64,000 nt of DNA, from NCBI RefSeq assembly GCF_023736115.1, contig NZ_JAKQZC010000004.1, positions 62,001-126,000 on the forward strand, in the 5' to 3' direction. Source of the stretch: Salinicola avicenniae (GTDB taxonomy: Bacteria; Pseudomonadota; Gammaproteobacteria; Pseudomonadales; Halomonadaceae). A program made the position numbers and the translations under genes. The notes beneath the pieces were generated by a model. It ran no database searches, was not told the DNA's origin, and worked only from the letters and a program-made list of their open reading frames with translations. Positions 54,168-63,301 of the stretch are shown piece after piece. How positions within the stretch are numbered: position 1 is the first letter of the stretch; every line of letters begins with the position of its first letter.

Positions 54168-55819
54168 GCGTCGCCGACCTGCTAGCCGCCTTTCACTGGC
54201 TACGACCGCTCTGGCTGCTGCTGCTGCCGCTAATCGCTGCGCTCTGGTGGATTGGGCGCTTTCACACGGCCGCCCGCGAGACACGCGCCCGTCATGTTGC
54301 GCCGCATCTCGCCCGGGCGCTGATGGTCGGTCAGGGGAAGCGAGGGCGGTTGATGCCGGTCGACACGCTGGCTGCACTGGCGCTCTGTCTGGTCGTCGGC
54401 CTGGCTGGTCCAGCCTGGAGCCGAATGCCGAATCCGATGGTCAGTCAGACGGCCCCGCTGGTGATCGCGTTGGAGGTGACGCCATCGACGCTCGCGAATG
54501 ATGTACCGCCGAGCCGGCTCGAGCGCGCCGTGCTCAAGATCGAGTCCCTGCTGGCCACGCGCAGCGGCGCGGAAACGGCACTGATCGCCTATTCGGGCTC
54601 GGCCCATCTGGTGGTGCCGCTGACCGGTGACCCTGCGCTGATCAAGCCCTACCTGGAGGGACTTTCTCCGGCAGTGATGCCGGTTGAGGGCGATGTCGCG
54701 GGCCAGGCGCTGGCGCTAGCCGAGACGCTGCTGGCCGATCAACCCGTGCCCGGCACGATCCTGTTCTTGAGCGACGGGGTAAGCGGCGCCAATCTCTCGG
54801 CTTTTACGGCCCGCGATGACGCGAACACGCTGGCCTTCCTCTCGCTGCTGCCGGGCGAAGCGCCGTTGCCAGAGATCGAGGGACTAGGGGCGCGACAGGT
54901 CAGCGTCAGTGCCGACGACAGCGATATTCAGACGCTCGAACGCCTGCTGGCATCCGCCTACCGCCAGGCACTGATCGACGATGATCGACTGGCGTGGGAG
55001 GACCGCGGCGTCTGGCTCGCTTGGCCCGCGGCGCTGCTCGCGCTGCTCGGGTTTCGGCGTGGCTGGCAGCTCGGTGCCGTCGCGCTCACGCTGGGCGCGG
55101 GGTTATGGACCGGTGCACTCGGACCGGGCTCGCTCGGTATCGACGTGGCCCGCGCCCAATCGAGCGTGTCGACGCGCGCCGCCGAGGCGGAGAGCGCGTC
55201 GCCACTGACAACACGGTTGATGGATGCGTTTCTGACGCCGGATCAGCAGGGGCGCTGGTGGGTGGAACGCAACCGGTACGACCGGGCCAGCATGCACTTC
55301 GAGGACCCGGCCTGGCGCGGCTACGCGCTCTATCGCGATGGCCAGTATGCCGAAGCGGTCACGGCACTCGCCGCGCTGGAGACGGCCGATGCCGCCTTTA
55401 CCCAGGGGCTGGCGCTGATCCGCAGCCGCCAGTATCGCGATGCCGTGGCCGCCTTCGAAACCGCGCTGGCGCGAGATCCCGACTATCCCGAGGGCGAACG
55501 CAATCTCGCTCTGGCCCGCGAGATACGGGATTATGTCGAGGAGACCCGGGAGCAATCCGATACCGGTGAGGATCGTGGCGAAGGCGCGGATGATATCGTC
55601 TTCGACAACGAGTCTCAGCGCGGCGTGGAGACGACCCTGAGCGGGGATGAGGGCGACAAGCTGCTGACCCCCGAGCAGTGGATCAGCGCCATCGACTCGG
55701 AGACCGGCGACTACCTGCGCCAGCGCTTTGCGCTGGAAGCCGCGATGTCGCGCTCGGGCGGTTCTGCTGATCAGGCCGCGGAGCCGGCGTCGGGTCCGAT
55801 CTCGGGGGGTGTGCCATGA
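54164..55819 (+). CDS. VWA and TPR protein (BatB/BatC fusion type)
   Basis: 551 residues. N-terminal helices (about 11-31 and 68-84), a VWA domain to about 290, further helices near 300-345, and TPR units near 380-450 (YALYRDGQYAEAVTALAAL, RSRQYRDAVAAFETALARDP). The MIDAS motif is altered: E104-x-T106-x-S108 (ALEVTPS) replaces D-x-S-x-S. The tail is acidic. BatB and BatC are separate genes in Bacteroides; here they are joined. Both ends overlap neighbours by four bases. Confidence 0.88.
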   Translation: MSVADLLAAFHWLRPLWLLLLPLIAALWWIGRFHTAARETRARHVAPHLARALMVGQGKRGRLMPVDTLAALALCLVVGLAGPAWSRMPNPMVSQTAPLVIALEVTPSTLANDVPPSRLERAVLKIESLLATRSGAETALIAYSGSAHLVVPLTGDPALIKPYLEGLSPAVMPVEGDVAGQALALAETLLADQPVPGTILFLSDGVSGANLSAFTARDDANTLAFLSLLPGEAPLPEIEGLGARQVSVSADDSDIQTLERLLASAYRQALIDDDRLAWEDRGVWLAWPAALLALLGFRRGWQLGAVALTLGAGLWTGALGPGSLGIDVARAQSSVSTRAAEAESASPLTTRLMDAFLTPDQQGRWWVERNRYDRASMHFEDPAWRGYALYRDGQYAEAVTALAALETADAAFTQGLALIRSRQYRDAVAAFETALARDPDYPEGERNLALAREIRDYVEETREQSDTGEDRGEGADDIVFDNESQRGVETTLSGDEGDKLLTPEQWISAIDSETGDYLRQRFALEAAMSRSGGSADQAAEPASGPISGGVP

Positions 55820-57240
55820 TGCGCCGCCGGCACGAACAGATGCCTCTAGCAAGATGGTGGAGAGGGTTTGCGGGCCTGCTGCTCTGCCTGAGCGCGCTCG
55901 CCAGCCTGCCGCTAGCGGCACAGCCGGCATCGGTTATATCGACCTCGACCTCTGCTCCGGCCAGCGATCCTCTTGTCTCCGCGACGTTGACGCCGGAACG
56001 CGTCGCCCCGGGCGAGCGCGCGCAGCTACGTATCACCGTGCTGGTACCGACCTTCATGCCGCAGCCCGTGGCGTTCCCGAGCTTCGATCACCCGAATCTG
56101 TGCATCGAGCTGCCTTCACGGGCGACGATGCCGATCAGTCAGACCGTCGAGGGTCGCACCTGGTCCGGCGTGTCGCGCCGCTATGCCGTGACGCCGCTGG
56201 CCGCCGGCGAATTCAGGCTTGGGCCGGGGATGTTGGAGATTACCTATCAGGATCCCGAGGCCGGTGACACGGTAACGCGCACGGCGCCGCTGGCCGCGCA
56301 GACGCTGGTTGTCACGGTGCCGGAGGCGGCAGCCGGGCTCTCGCCCTATGTGGCCGGTACCGCACTGACGCTCGAGCAGCGGATCACCGTGACACGGGCG
56401 GAGGACGCCGGCGAAGCGGCCGCAGAGACGTCCGTGCTCGAGCGTCCGGAGGAACCGGTCTTGCTGACGGTCGGCGACAGTCTGCAGCGCGAGCTCGTGG
56501 TGACGCTGGAGGGTGGCAGCCCACTGCTGCTGCCTTCCCTGATAGACGCGACACCGCTGCCGACGATGGCGGTGCACGCGGCGTCGCCGACTTTGACGGA
56601 AACCGCGAACGGCGGCACCCGTACCGAGCGTCTGACCTATATTGCACAGCAGGGCGGGCCAGTCACGCTGCCGGCCATTCATCTGGCATGGTATGACTTG
56701 GCGCGCCAGCGTATCGACGCAGCGAGCCTGCCGGCACTCTCGCTGGACGTGACCGGTGGTGCCGGTGCGGCAGCCTCCCTGCGCGCACGCGCGGCGACAC
56801 AGGGGCCGGCGGCGCTGGCGGTCGTGCTGATCGGCGTCGTCCTGATCGTGATGGGGGGCGTGCTCTTTCGGCGCTGGGGGCGACCGGCGTGGCAACGCTG
56901 GCGACAGCATCGCCGCGAGCGGCGCGAACAGGATGGGCGTGCCGCGCTTGTGCAGTTCGAACGCGCAGTCAGAGCGCGGCAACTTGCCGATAGTTTGAAC
57001 GCCTGGCAGGCGTTGCAGGCGCGGGTTCCCGGTCTGGAGACGGTACACCGCCAGGAGATCGAGCGGCTGCTGGCCATGCTGGGGCAGCAGCGCTATGGCG
57101 TGACCGGGCAATCAGCCATGCCATCGGCCTCGGCGCCTGACACTTGGGCAGCGCTGCAGCGGGCACTGCCTCGAGCGGCTGACCTGCGCCAGGCAAGGCT
57201 CGGGCCCTGCCTGCCGCCACTCAATCCGAGGGCATCATGA
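55816..57240 (+). CDS. BatD-like protein
   Basis: 474 residues. Signal peptide ending PLAAQP, a long beta-rich extracytoplasmic region built of Ig-like domains (VSATLTPERVAPGERAQLRI; LEQRITVTRAED), a single helix near 335-355 (ALAVVLIGVVLIVMGGVLF), and a basic cytoplasmic tail. This is the BatD layout. Starts by ATGA overlap with the VWA/TPR gene and ends overlapping the TPR gene. Confidence 0.85.
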   Translation: MMRRRHEQMPLARWWRGFAGLLLCLSALASLPLAAQPASVISTSTSAPASDPLVSATLTPERVAPGERAQLRITVLVPTFMPQPVAFPSFDHPNLCIELPSRATMPISQTVEGRTWSGVSRRYAVTPLAAGEFRLGPGMLEITYQDPEAGDTVTRTAPLAAQTLVVTVPEAAAGLSPYVAGTALTLEQRITVTRAEDAGEAAAETSVLERPEEPVLLTVGDSLQRELVVTLEGGSPLLLPSLIDATPLPTMAVHAASPTLTETANGGTRTERLTYIAQQGGPVTLPAIHLAWYDLARQRIDAASLPALSLDVTGGAGAAASLRARAATQGPAALAVVLIGVVLIVMGGVLFRRWGRPAWQRWRQHRRERREQDGRAALVQFERAVRARQLADSLNAWQALQARVPGLETVHRQEIERLLAMLGQQRYGVTGQSAMPSASAPDTWAALQRALPRAADLRQARLGPCLPPLNPRAS

Positions 57241-58001
57241 TGCAACTATCGCCATTCGCTGCCGGTTTCCAGTGTCGCGTTGCCATCATGCTGATATTGC
57301 TGCTGGCGCCGTGCGTCGGTAGTCCGGCCGATGCGTCGCCGGCAGGCGATGTCGTCCCCGCAGGCCTGGCCTCAGCACCCGCGACGAATTCGGAGGCAGG
57401 CTCGGCCGGTGCCGCGAACGAGCGCCGTGTCGCGCGCCACGTCGAGCGAGCGAACGCGGCGCTGCAGGCGGGGCGGACCCAAGCGGCCATCGACGGCTAT
57501 CACGAGGCGCTGGATCTGGATCCGGATTATCTGCCGGCGCGGGTCAACCTGGCCATGCTCTACAGCCGCCAGGGCGAGACCGAACGGTCGCAGGCGCTGT
57601 TGCGCGAGGGGCTTGCCAATGCCGATACCCCACGCCGGGACCGTGGACATCTGGCCTACCTGCTTGCCCTGAGTCTGGCGGAGCAGGGCGAGTACGAAAC
57701 GGCACTGGATTGGCTGGCGCGCGATGCCGAATGGCGCCCGGAGCACGCGCGTACTTTCTACAATCAGGCGCTACTGCTCGACCGTCTGGGGCGGCAGGCA
57801 GCCGCGCTAGATGCTCTGTACCGGGGCTTGCGGCTGACGCCGGAGTCGCCGGATCTGCTCTATGCCGCCGTCTATCTCAACGCCACGCAAGGTCATGTGA
57901 GCGAGGCGCTGGCGGTGATGGAGGCTCTTCGCCGTGTCGCGCCGGACGATCCGCAGCTCGGGCGCCTCGAACGCCAGCTCAAGGGGCAGGCGTCGCCCTG
58001 A
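57237..58001 (+). CDS. Secreted TPR protein
   Basis: 254 residues. Signal peptide (about 1-33), then four to five TPR units (ANAALQAGRTQAAIDGYHEA, LAMLYSRQGETERSQALLRE, ALSLAEQGEYETALDWLARD, ALLLDRLGRQAAALDALYRG). A scaffold for protein assembly in the periplasm is the natural reading. Overlaps BatD by four bases; the formylglycine enzyme gene follows after 65 bases. Confidence 0.85.
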   Translation: MMQLSPFAAGFQCRVAIMLILLLAPCVGSPADASPAGDVVPAGLASAPATNSEAGSAGAANERRVARHVERANAALQAGRTQAAIDGYHEALDLDPDYLPARVNLAMLYSRQGETERSQALLREGLANADTPRRDRGHLAYLLALSLAEQGEYETALDWLARDAEWRPEHARTFYNQALLLDRLGRQAAALDALYRGLRLTPESPDLLYAAVYLNATQGHVSEALAVMEALRRVAPDDPQLGRLERQLKGQASP

Positions 58002-58027
58002 GCCGGGGGAGAGCGGATGTGTCGATT

Positions 58028-58049
58028 TAGGGTTCTCGTAGGGTTCTCG
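58028..58049. repeat. Perfect 11-nt tandem duplication
   Basis: TAGGGTTCTCG occurs twice in direct succession between the TPR and formylglycine enzyme genes. Confidence 0.85.
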
Positions 58050-58066
58050 AAACAGGAGTCGTCTTG

Positions 58067-58969
58067 ATGGCCAAGTCACGCAGCAAGTCGCAAACGAGCC
58101 CGATGATCGCCCTGGCGGGCGGCACCTTTCGCATGGGGTCAGAGGCGTTCTATGCCGACGAGGGGCCCTGTCGCGAGGTGACGGTGGGGGCGTTCGAGAT
58201 CGACGTGTTTCCCGTGACCTACGCTGACTTTCGACGTTTCGTCGACGCCACCGGCTACGTCACCGACGCCGAGAAAGCGGTCGATCCCGCGCGCTTTCCC
58301 GGCGCCGATCCGACGCTGCTGCTGCCTGGGGCCGCAGTATTCACGCCGACGGCGGGCCCGGTACCGCTCGACAGCCACTTCCGGTGGTGGCAGTTCGTAC
58401 CGGGCGCGAGCTGGCGTCATCCGCTGGGCAAGGGCAAGTCGCTCAAGGGGATCGCCAAGCACCCGGTAACCCAGGTGAGTTTCAACGATGCCATGGCCTA
58501 CGCCGAGTGGGTCGGCAAGGACCTGCCGACGGAAGCCGAGTGGGAGTTCGCCGGCCGTGGTGGGCTGGTCGGCAAGGAGTACGCCTGGGGCGACGAGCTG
58601 CATCCGGACGGCAAGCGGTTGGCCAAGACGTTCGAAGGGGCCTTCCCGTGGCGCAACGACGCGCCCGCCGGGCTGGAGCGCACCGCGCCGGTGGGCAGCT
58701 ATCCGCCCAACCCTTACGGGCTGCATGACATGATCGGCAATGTCTGGGAGTGGACGAAAGACCCGTATCATCGCCTCGAGGCGCCGACCCGGTCCTGCTG
58801 CAGCAGTAGCCAACAGGCCGATGACCCGACAGCCAGTCTCAAGGTCCTGAAGGGCGGCTCGCATCTCTGCGCGCCGGAATACTGCCAGCGCTATCGCCCC
58901 GCCGCCCGGCATCCCCAGCCGATCGACGAGGCGACTTCGCATATCGGCTTTCGCTGTATCAGGCGCTAG
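58067..58969 (+). CDS. Formylglycine-generating enzyme (sulfatase-modifying factor)
   Basis: 300 residues of the FGE/SUMF1 fold (GGTFRMGSEAFYADEGPCRE, LPTEAEWEFAGRGG, GNVWEWTKDPYH). The paired active cysteines are C268 and C273 in HLCAPEYC, the spacing seen in aerobic, copper-using FGE enzymes. It converts the sulfatase cysteine to formylglycine before export, so the sulfatase at 47771 is the obvious client. CAGGAG precedes the ATG at 58067; a TTG just before it is ignored. Last gene of the block. Confidence 0.94.
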   Translation: MAKSRSKSQTSPMIALAGGTFRMGSEAFYADEGPCREVTVGAFEIDVFPVTYADFRRFVDATGYVTDAEKAVDPARFPGADPTLLLPGAAVFTPTAGPVPLDSHFRWWQFVPGASWRHPLGKGKSLKGIAKHPVTQVSFNDAMAYAEWVGKDLPTEAEWEFAGRGGLVGKEYAWGDELHPDGKRLAKTFEGAFPWRNDAPAGLERTAPVGSYPPNPYGLHDMIGNVWEWTKDPYHRLEAPTRSCCSSSQQADDPTASLKVLKGGSHLCAPEYCQRYRPAARHPQPIDEATSHIGFRCIRR

Positions 58970-59072
58970 GCATCAGGTTCCGCTGGCATTGTCGCGTGCC
59001 ATGACGACGACGCGCACACGATGCGCCTCGTCATGGCGCGAGGCGGGAAACAGGGTACGAGCGCGGGGCTCG

Positions 59073-59107
59073 CACCTCTCACGCCTCATCCTTCACGCAT
59101 CACTCCT
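59073..59107. repeat. 7-nt imperfect tandem repeat x 5, crossing a stop codon
   Basis: CACCTCT, CACGCCT, CATCCTT, CACGCAT and CACTCCT follow each other. The stop codon of the minus-strand DUF302 gene (59100-59102) lies inside the array. Confidence 0.7.
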
Positions 59108-59594
59108 CGGTCAGCGTGGCGTCGACCAGTTCCTGCACCGCGCGCTGCAGCGCCTCGACACTGTCGCAATCGCCGGCACCGTGGCGTTCGGCGATCCAGG
59201 CCGGGTCGTTGTAGCCAAGCCAGGTCTGTCCGGCGTTGTCCTGCCACACCAGCGCCTTCATCGGCAGATCGATGCCGGCTGTCGGCGCACACTGCATCAG
59301 CGGCGTACCGCTCTTGGGATCGCCGAAGATGACGACTTCGTTGGGCAGCAGCGCCATGCTGCGCGACATCGCGGCCTGACGGTGATCGACCCGAGCGAAA
59401 ACGGTCATGCCGCGAGTTCTTGCCTGATCTGCGAAGCGGGTGGCGGTATCGTGCACGCTGGCATCGCTCGGCGCGACGATCAGGCCCGGTACCTCAGAGG
59501 CTCCGGATGGCTCCGTCGTCTGGGCGTTGGCGATGCTGGTCAGACACCCCATGGCAATGCCGGCGACAGTGAGCCAGCGGCGTGTGAATCTCAT
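59100..59594 (-). CDS. DUF302 secreted protein
   Basis: 164 residues: signal peptide ending ANAQ, then a DUF302 domain (HDTATRFADQARTRGMTVFA, then VVIFGDPKSGTPLMQCAPTAGIDLPMKALVW in segments). The DUF302 fold is a small dimeric alpha/beta unit of unknown role, frequent in periplasmic stress proteins. The 5' side faces the repeat array at 59616 and the antiporter gene upstream on the same strand. Confidence 0.85.
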   Translation of the reverse strand: MRFTRRWLTVAGIAMGCLTSIANAQTTEPSGASEVPGLIVAPSDASVHDTATRFADQARTRGMTVFARVDHRQAAMSRSMALLPNEVVIFGDPKSGTPLMQCAPTAGIDLPMKALVWQDNAGQTWLGYNDPAWIAERHGAGDCDSVEALQRAVQELVDATLTEE

Positions 59595-59615
59595 GGCGTT
59601 CTCCTGTTGGGAAAA

Positions 59616-59685
59616 GGTCGAGCGATACCGGTCGAGCGATGAAGGTCGATCAATGACGGTCGATTAATGACGGTCAATGCACATT
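59616..59685. repeat. Imperfect tandem repeat, 14 nt x 5, crossing a stop codon
   Basis: GGTCGAGCGATACC, GGTCGAGCGATGAA, GGTCGATCAATGAC and GGTCGATTAATGAC, then a partial GGTCAATGCAC. The partial fifth unit contains the stop codon of the minus-strand antiporter gene (59674-59676). Confidence 0.88.
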
Positions 59686-61392
59686 GGGCCCGTGGTCACT
59701 GGTCAGCGCCGCCTCGGCGAGGTCGACTTCCCGCACCAGCTTGCGCAGCACATTGTCGTTGATACGGTCGCGCTCGCGAAGCCTATAGAAAGCGCGGCGT
59801 TCGGCGCGCAGCGCTTCCAGCCGTGCCTCGCGCTCGAGCTGGCGCGTCATCTCTAACTGCGGGGTGGGCGTATCCGCGGAGTGTAGCGTCAGCCGCTCGC
59901 GATAGTAGGCCATCAGCTGACCGCTGATATCGTTGAACGCCATGATCGTCTCGTCGTGGGTCTGGGTGTCAACGAACTGGCCGGTACGGTCGTGATGGAA
60001 GCGCTCGATGCGATAGATCGCGGCTTCGGCCCCGGCGATTCGCGCGCGCCGCTCCTCCTCGAACTCGCGCGTGTCCTCGGGGATCTTCAGATTGCGCAAT
60101 ACCAGCGGCAGCCCGACGCTGCCGACGATCAGCGTGAACAGGATCACGCCGGTGGCGAGGAAGATCAGCAGTTCGCGGGCTGGCAACGGGGTGCCATCCG
60201 CCATCAGCTGCGGCAGCGATAGCGCGGCGGCCAGCGTGATGGTGCCGCGAATGCCCGCCAGCGTGGCGGCCAGCATCAGGCGCAGGGGAATGCGGCCGTT
60301 GCCGTTCGGCGGCGGCAATCGCGGGCGACCCTGGATCAGGCCGCTCAGCTGTGTCAGGGCGCGGCCTACGGCGCTGGCGAGCCAGATCCAGACGAAGCGC
60401 GAGACCAGCAGGGCAATCGAGATGACCGCGACGTAACCGAGCAGACGCAGAAACTCGAAGTCGCCGACGTCATGCAGCGAGTGGTCCAGCGCGCCGGAGA
60501 TGATCGCCGGTAGCTGAAAGCCGAGTAGCAGAAAGACCAGCGCGTTGAGAACGAACTCGAGCATCTCCCAGACGCTCTGGGTCTGCATGCGCGTGTTCAA
60601 CTGGCCGACGCGTTTGATGTCGGCTCGGTTCATGACCATGCCCGCGGCGACGGCGGAGAGGATGCCGGACATGCCGAGGTGCTCGGCCAGCAGGAAGGCC
60701 GCGAAGGGCAGCAACAGCACCAGCAGAATGACCTGCACTGTCGTCGCTTCGCCGAGATGGCGCTCGATCAGCCGCGTGCGCAGGACATTGAAGCCGAGTG
60801 CGAGCAGGGCGCCGACGACCAGACCGCCGACCGCAATGACGAAGAAGCTGAGCGTTGCGTCCACCAGCGAGAAGGTGCCGGTGATCGCCGCCGCGACCGC
60901 GAACTTGAACGCCACCAGCCCGGAGGCGTCGTTCATCAGCGATTCGCCCTCGAGGACACGCATCAGTCGCGGCGGGACCGGCAGTCGCCCGGAGATCGAC
61001 GACACCGCGACCGCATCCGTGGGCGAGAGAATCGCGGCCAGCGCGAAACAGATCGCGAGAGACAGTGCCGGGAACAGCAGATGAATGAAGTAGCCGACAC
61101 CGACCACGGTGAACAGCACCAGACCGAGCGCCAGGGCGAGTATCGGCCCGCGCAGGATCATGAATTCGCGCTGGGGGAAGCGCCGCGCATCGGCAAACAA
61201 AAGTGGCGCGATGAACAGCAGCAGGAAGATCTCTGGTTCCAGCTCGACGTGCAGGCCGGAGGCCGGCCATGCCAGCAGGGCGCCGAGAATGATCTGTACC
61301 AGGGGCGTCGGCAGTGAGGGCAGGAAGCGTGAGATGACCCCGGTGGCGGAGGCAACCACCAGAAGCATCAGGACCAGAATCAGGGTGTTCAT
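59674..61392 (-). CDS. CPA1-family Na+/H+ antiporter
   Basis: 572 residues. About twelve membrane helices, with LSPTDAVAVSSI (transport site Asp), EGESLMNDASGLVAFKFAV (the conserved ND pair) and a C-terminal cytoplasmic region of about 170 residues rich in charged helices. It matches YjcE/NhaP-type antiporters that expel Na+ in exchange for H+, fitting a halophile. The ATG at 61392 matches the family start; a TTG at 61476 would add a tail not seen in relatives. Divergent from the aldehyde oxidoreductase operon. Confidence 0.9.
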   Translation of the reverse strand: MNTLILVLMLLVVASATGVISRFLPSLPTPLVQIILGALLAWPASGLHVELEPEIFLLLFIAPLLFADARRFPQREFMILRGPILALALGLVLFTVVGVGYFIHLLFPALSLAICFALAAILSPTDAVAVSSISGRLPVPPRLMRVLEGESLMNDASGLVAFKFAVAAAITGTFSLVDATLSFFVIAVGGLVVGALLALGFNVLRTRLIERHLGEATTVQVILLVLLLPFAAFLLAEHLGMSGILSAVAAGMVMNRADIKRVGQLNTRMQTQSVWEMLEFVLNALVFLLLGFQLPAIISGALDHSLHDVGDFEFLRLLGYVAVISIALLVSRFVWIWLASAVGRALTQLSGLIQGRPRLPPPNGNGRIPLRLMLAATLAGIRGTITLAAALSLPQLMADGTPLPARELLIFLATGVILFTLIVGSVGLPLVLRNLKIPEDTREFEEERRARIAGAEAAIYRIERFHHDRTGQFVDTQTHDETIMAFNDISGQLMAYYRERLTLHSADTPTPQLEMTRQLEREARLEALRAERRAFYRLRERDRINDNVLRKLVREVDLAEAALTSDHGPNVH

Positions 61393-61745
61393 GAAGGCAG
61401 TAGGCCACTCGTCGAAGAGAAGAACAGGTGTCGGGGCGCCGAGATTAACGAAAGTTAAGTCGGGAGGCAGCTGCAAAAAATTTCCGCGCTCGTTCCGGGC
61501 GAGTTGGCCGTGACGTGTCTATGCTTATCAACCGAGATGACCGGGCGGCCTGACACCGCCCGACTTTGGAAACCGTTTCGAAGAGAGCTTCGGAGAGATC
61601 CGTTTCGGGCGAGTTCTTCAGCCCGCCGTACCCGTTAGTTCCGAATCGGCATAGACCGGTCGCGATCTCCCTGCAATAACCCGAGCCGCGGTCGAGCGCA
61701 GTGACGCGCCAGCCGCCGTGGCTTTCGACCCGATGAGGAGCCGGC
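61393..61745. other. Divergent region between antiporter and aldehyde oxidoreductase operon
   Basis: 353 bases with no gene. A degenerate direct repeat (CCGTTTCG twice, about 28 bases apart within 61573-61620, with intervening TTCGGAGAG-like units) recalls the other short arrays but is weaker. Promoters of both genes must lie here. Confidence 0.4.
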
Positions 61746-62300
61746 ATGATGGATGATTCCGCGCATTCCCAGCATTCCCGTGAATCGCAACAGACACTCA
61801 ATTTCACGCTCAATGGCGAAGCCATGACGCTCGAGGTTGCGCCCAACGCCGTACTGCTCGACGTACTGCGCGAGCAACTGCACCTCGGTGGCACCAAGAA
61901 AGGCTGCGACCATGGCCAGTGCGGCGCGTGCACCGTTCACGTCGATGGCCAGGCGATGAACTCGTGTCTGCGTCTCGCCGTGATGTGCGAGGGCCAGCAC
62001 GTCACCACCGTCGAAGGACTGGCCCACGACGGCGAACTGCACCCGGTACAGCAGAGCTTTCTCGAGTGCGATGCCTACCAGTGCGGCTACTGCACCTCGG
62101 GCCAGATGATGTCCGCTTCGGCGCTGCTCGCCGACGGACGTATCGGGCGCGACGACGCCTCGGTCAAGGAGGCGATGAGCGGCAACATCTGCCGCTGCGG
62201 CGCCTACAAGAACATTCTCGAGGCGATTCAGCAGGCGCGTCTGGCCTACGACGCCACGGCCGAGCGCGGCACGGCAGGCCGACAGGAGGGCGCCGCATGA
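61746..62300 (+). CDS. paoA: 2Fe-2S subunit of PaoABC-type aldehyde oxidoreductase
   Basis: 184 residues. First cluster C54, C59, C62, C74 in KKGCDHGQCGACTVHVDG, second in YQCGYCTSGQ and NICRCGAYKN. The sequence follows E. coli PaoA closely in the core but lacks its N-terminal Tat signal, having a short polar, His/Ser-rich start instead, so this enzyme is probably cytoplasmic. GAGGAG precedes the ATG. It overlaps the FAD subunit gene by four bases. Confidence 0.88.
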   Translation: MMDDSAHSQHSRESQQTLNFTLNGEAMTLEVAPNAVLLDVLREQLHLGGTKKGCDHGQCGACTVHVDGQAMNSCLRLAVMCEGQHVTTVEGLAHDGELHPVQQSFLECDAYQCGYCTSGQMMSASALLADGRIGRDDASVKEAMSGNICRCGAYKNILEAIQQARLAYDATAERGTAGRQEGAA

Positions 62301-63301
62301 GAACCTTCGCCTATTCCCGCGCCGACAGCGTCGAACGCGCGGCCCATGCCACGACGCCGACGGCCGCTTTCGTTGCTGGCGGCACGACGCTGCTCGACTT
62401 GGTCAAGCTGGATGTGATGCAGCCGAGCGAGCTGGTGGATATCAACGCCCTGCCGCTGAAGCAGGTCGAGTGGCTCGACGATGGCCGGCTCAAGGTCGGC
62501 GCACTGGTGACCAATACCGATCTGGCCCACCACCCGGCGGTCAAGCAGCACTATCCGCTGCTCTCCGAGGCGCTGCTGGCCGGTGCTTCCACCCAGTTGC
62601 GCAACATGGCGACTACCGCCGGCAACGTGATGCAGCGAACGCGCTGCCCCTATTTCCGCGATCCGTCCGCCGCATGCAACAAGCGTCATCCCGGCAGCGG
62701 CTGCGATGCCCGCGATGGCCTCAACCGCATGCATGCGGTGCTCGGCGGCAGTGAAGCGTGCATCGCCGTGCATCCGTCGGATATGTGCGTGGCGATGGCG
62801 GCGCTAGGCGCCACGCTGACGCTGGAAGGGCCGGACGGCGAGCGCGAAGTGCCGTTCGGCGAATTCCACCGTCTACCGGGCGACACCCCGCATATCGAAC
62901 ACGATCTCGCCGACGGCGAACTGATCACCGCGATCACGCTCGATGCGCCGCTGGCACCCGCCGGTTCGCACTATCTCAAGCTGCGCGATCGCGCCTCCTA
63001 TGAATTCGCGCTCGCCTCCTGCGCCGCGCAGGTTGCGCTGGATGGCGACAGCATCGGCACGGCACGCCTCGCCCTCGGCGGCGTCGCGACCAAACCGTGG
63101 CGTTGCGCCGAAGCGGAAGCGGCGCTGGCCGGGCAGCCGGCCACCCTCGAGAGCTTCGAGCGGGCCGCCGAGATCGCGCTCGCCGACGCCGAACCGCGGG
63201 AGCACAACGCCTTCAAGATACCGCTGGCACGCCAGGCAATCGTGCGCGCGCTGCGGGAAGCCGCGCGTCTCGCCGGTACGACTCAGGAGGAGCAGGCATG
63301 A
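62297..63301 (+). CDS. paoB: FAD-binding subunit of PaoABC-type aldehyde oxidoreductase
   Basis: 334 residues. FAD site FVAGGTTLLDLVKL and ATTAGNVMQRTRCPYF. Four cysteines (C117, C127, C136, C155) in RCPYFRD, ACNKRHPGSGC and EACIAV match the extra 4Fe-4S cluster that distinguishes PaoB-type subunits from ordinary CoxM proteins. Starts by ATGA overlap with the 2Fe-2S gene and likewise overlaps the molybdenum subunit gene. Confidence 0.92.
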   Translation: MRTFAYSRADSVERAAHATTPTAAFVAGGTTLLDLVKLDVMQPSELVDINALPLKQVEWLDDGRLKVGALVTNTDLAHHPAVKQHYPLLSEALLAGASTQLRNMATTAGNVMQRTRCPYFRDPSAACNKRHPGSGCDARDGLNRMHAVLGGSEACIAVHPSDMCVAMAALGATLTLEGPDGEREVPFGEFHRLPGDTPHIEHDLADGELITAITLDAPLAPAGSHYLKLRDRASYEFALASCAAQVALDGDSIGTARLALGGVATKPWRCAEAEAALAGQPATLESFERAAEIALADAEPREHNAFKIPLARQAIVRALREAARLAGTTQEEQA

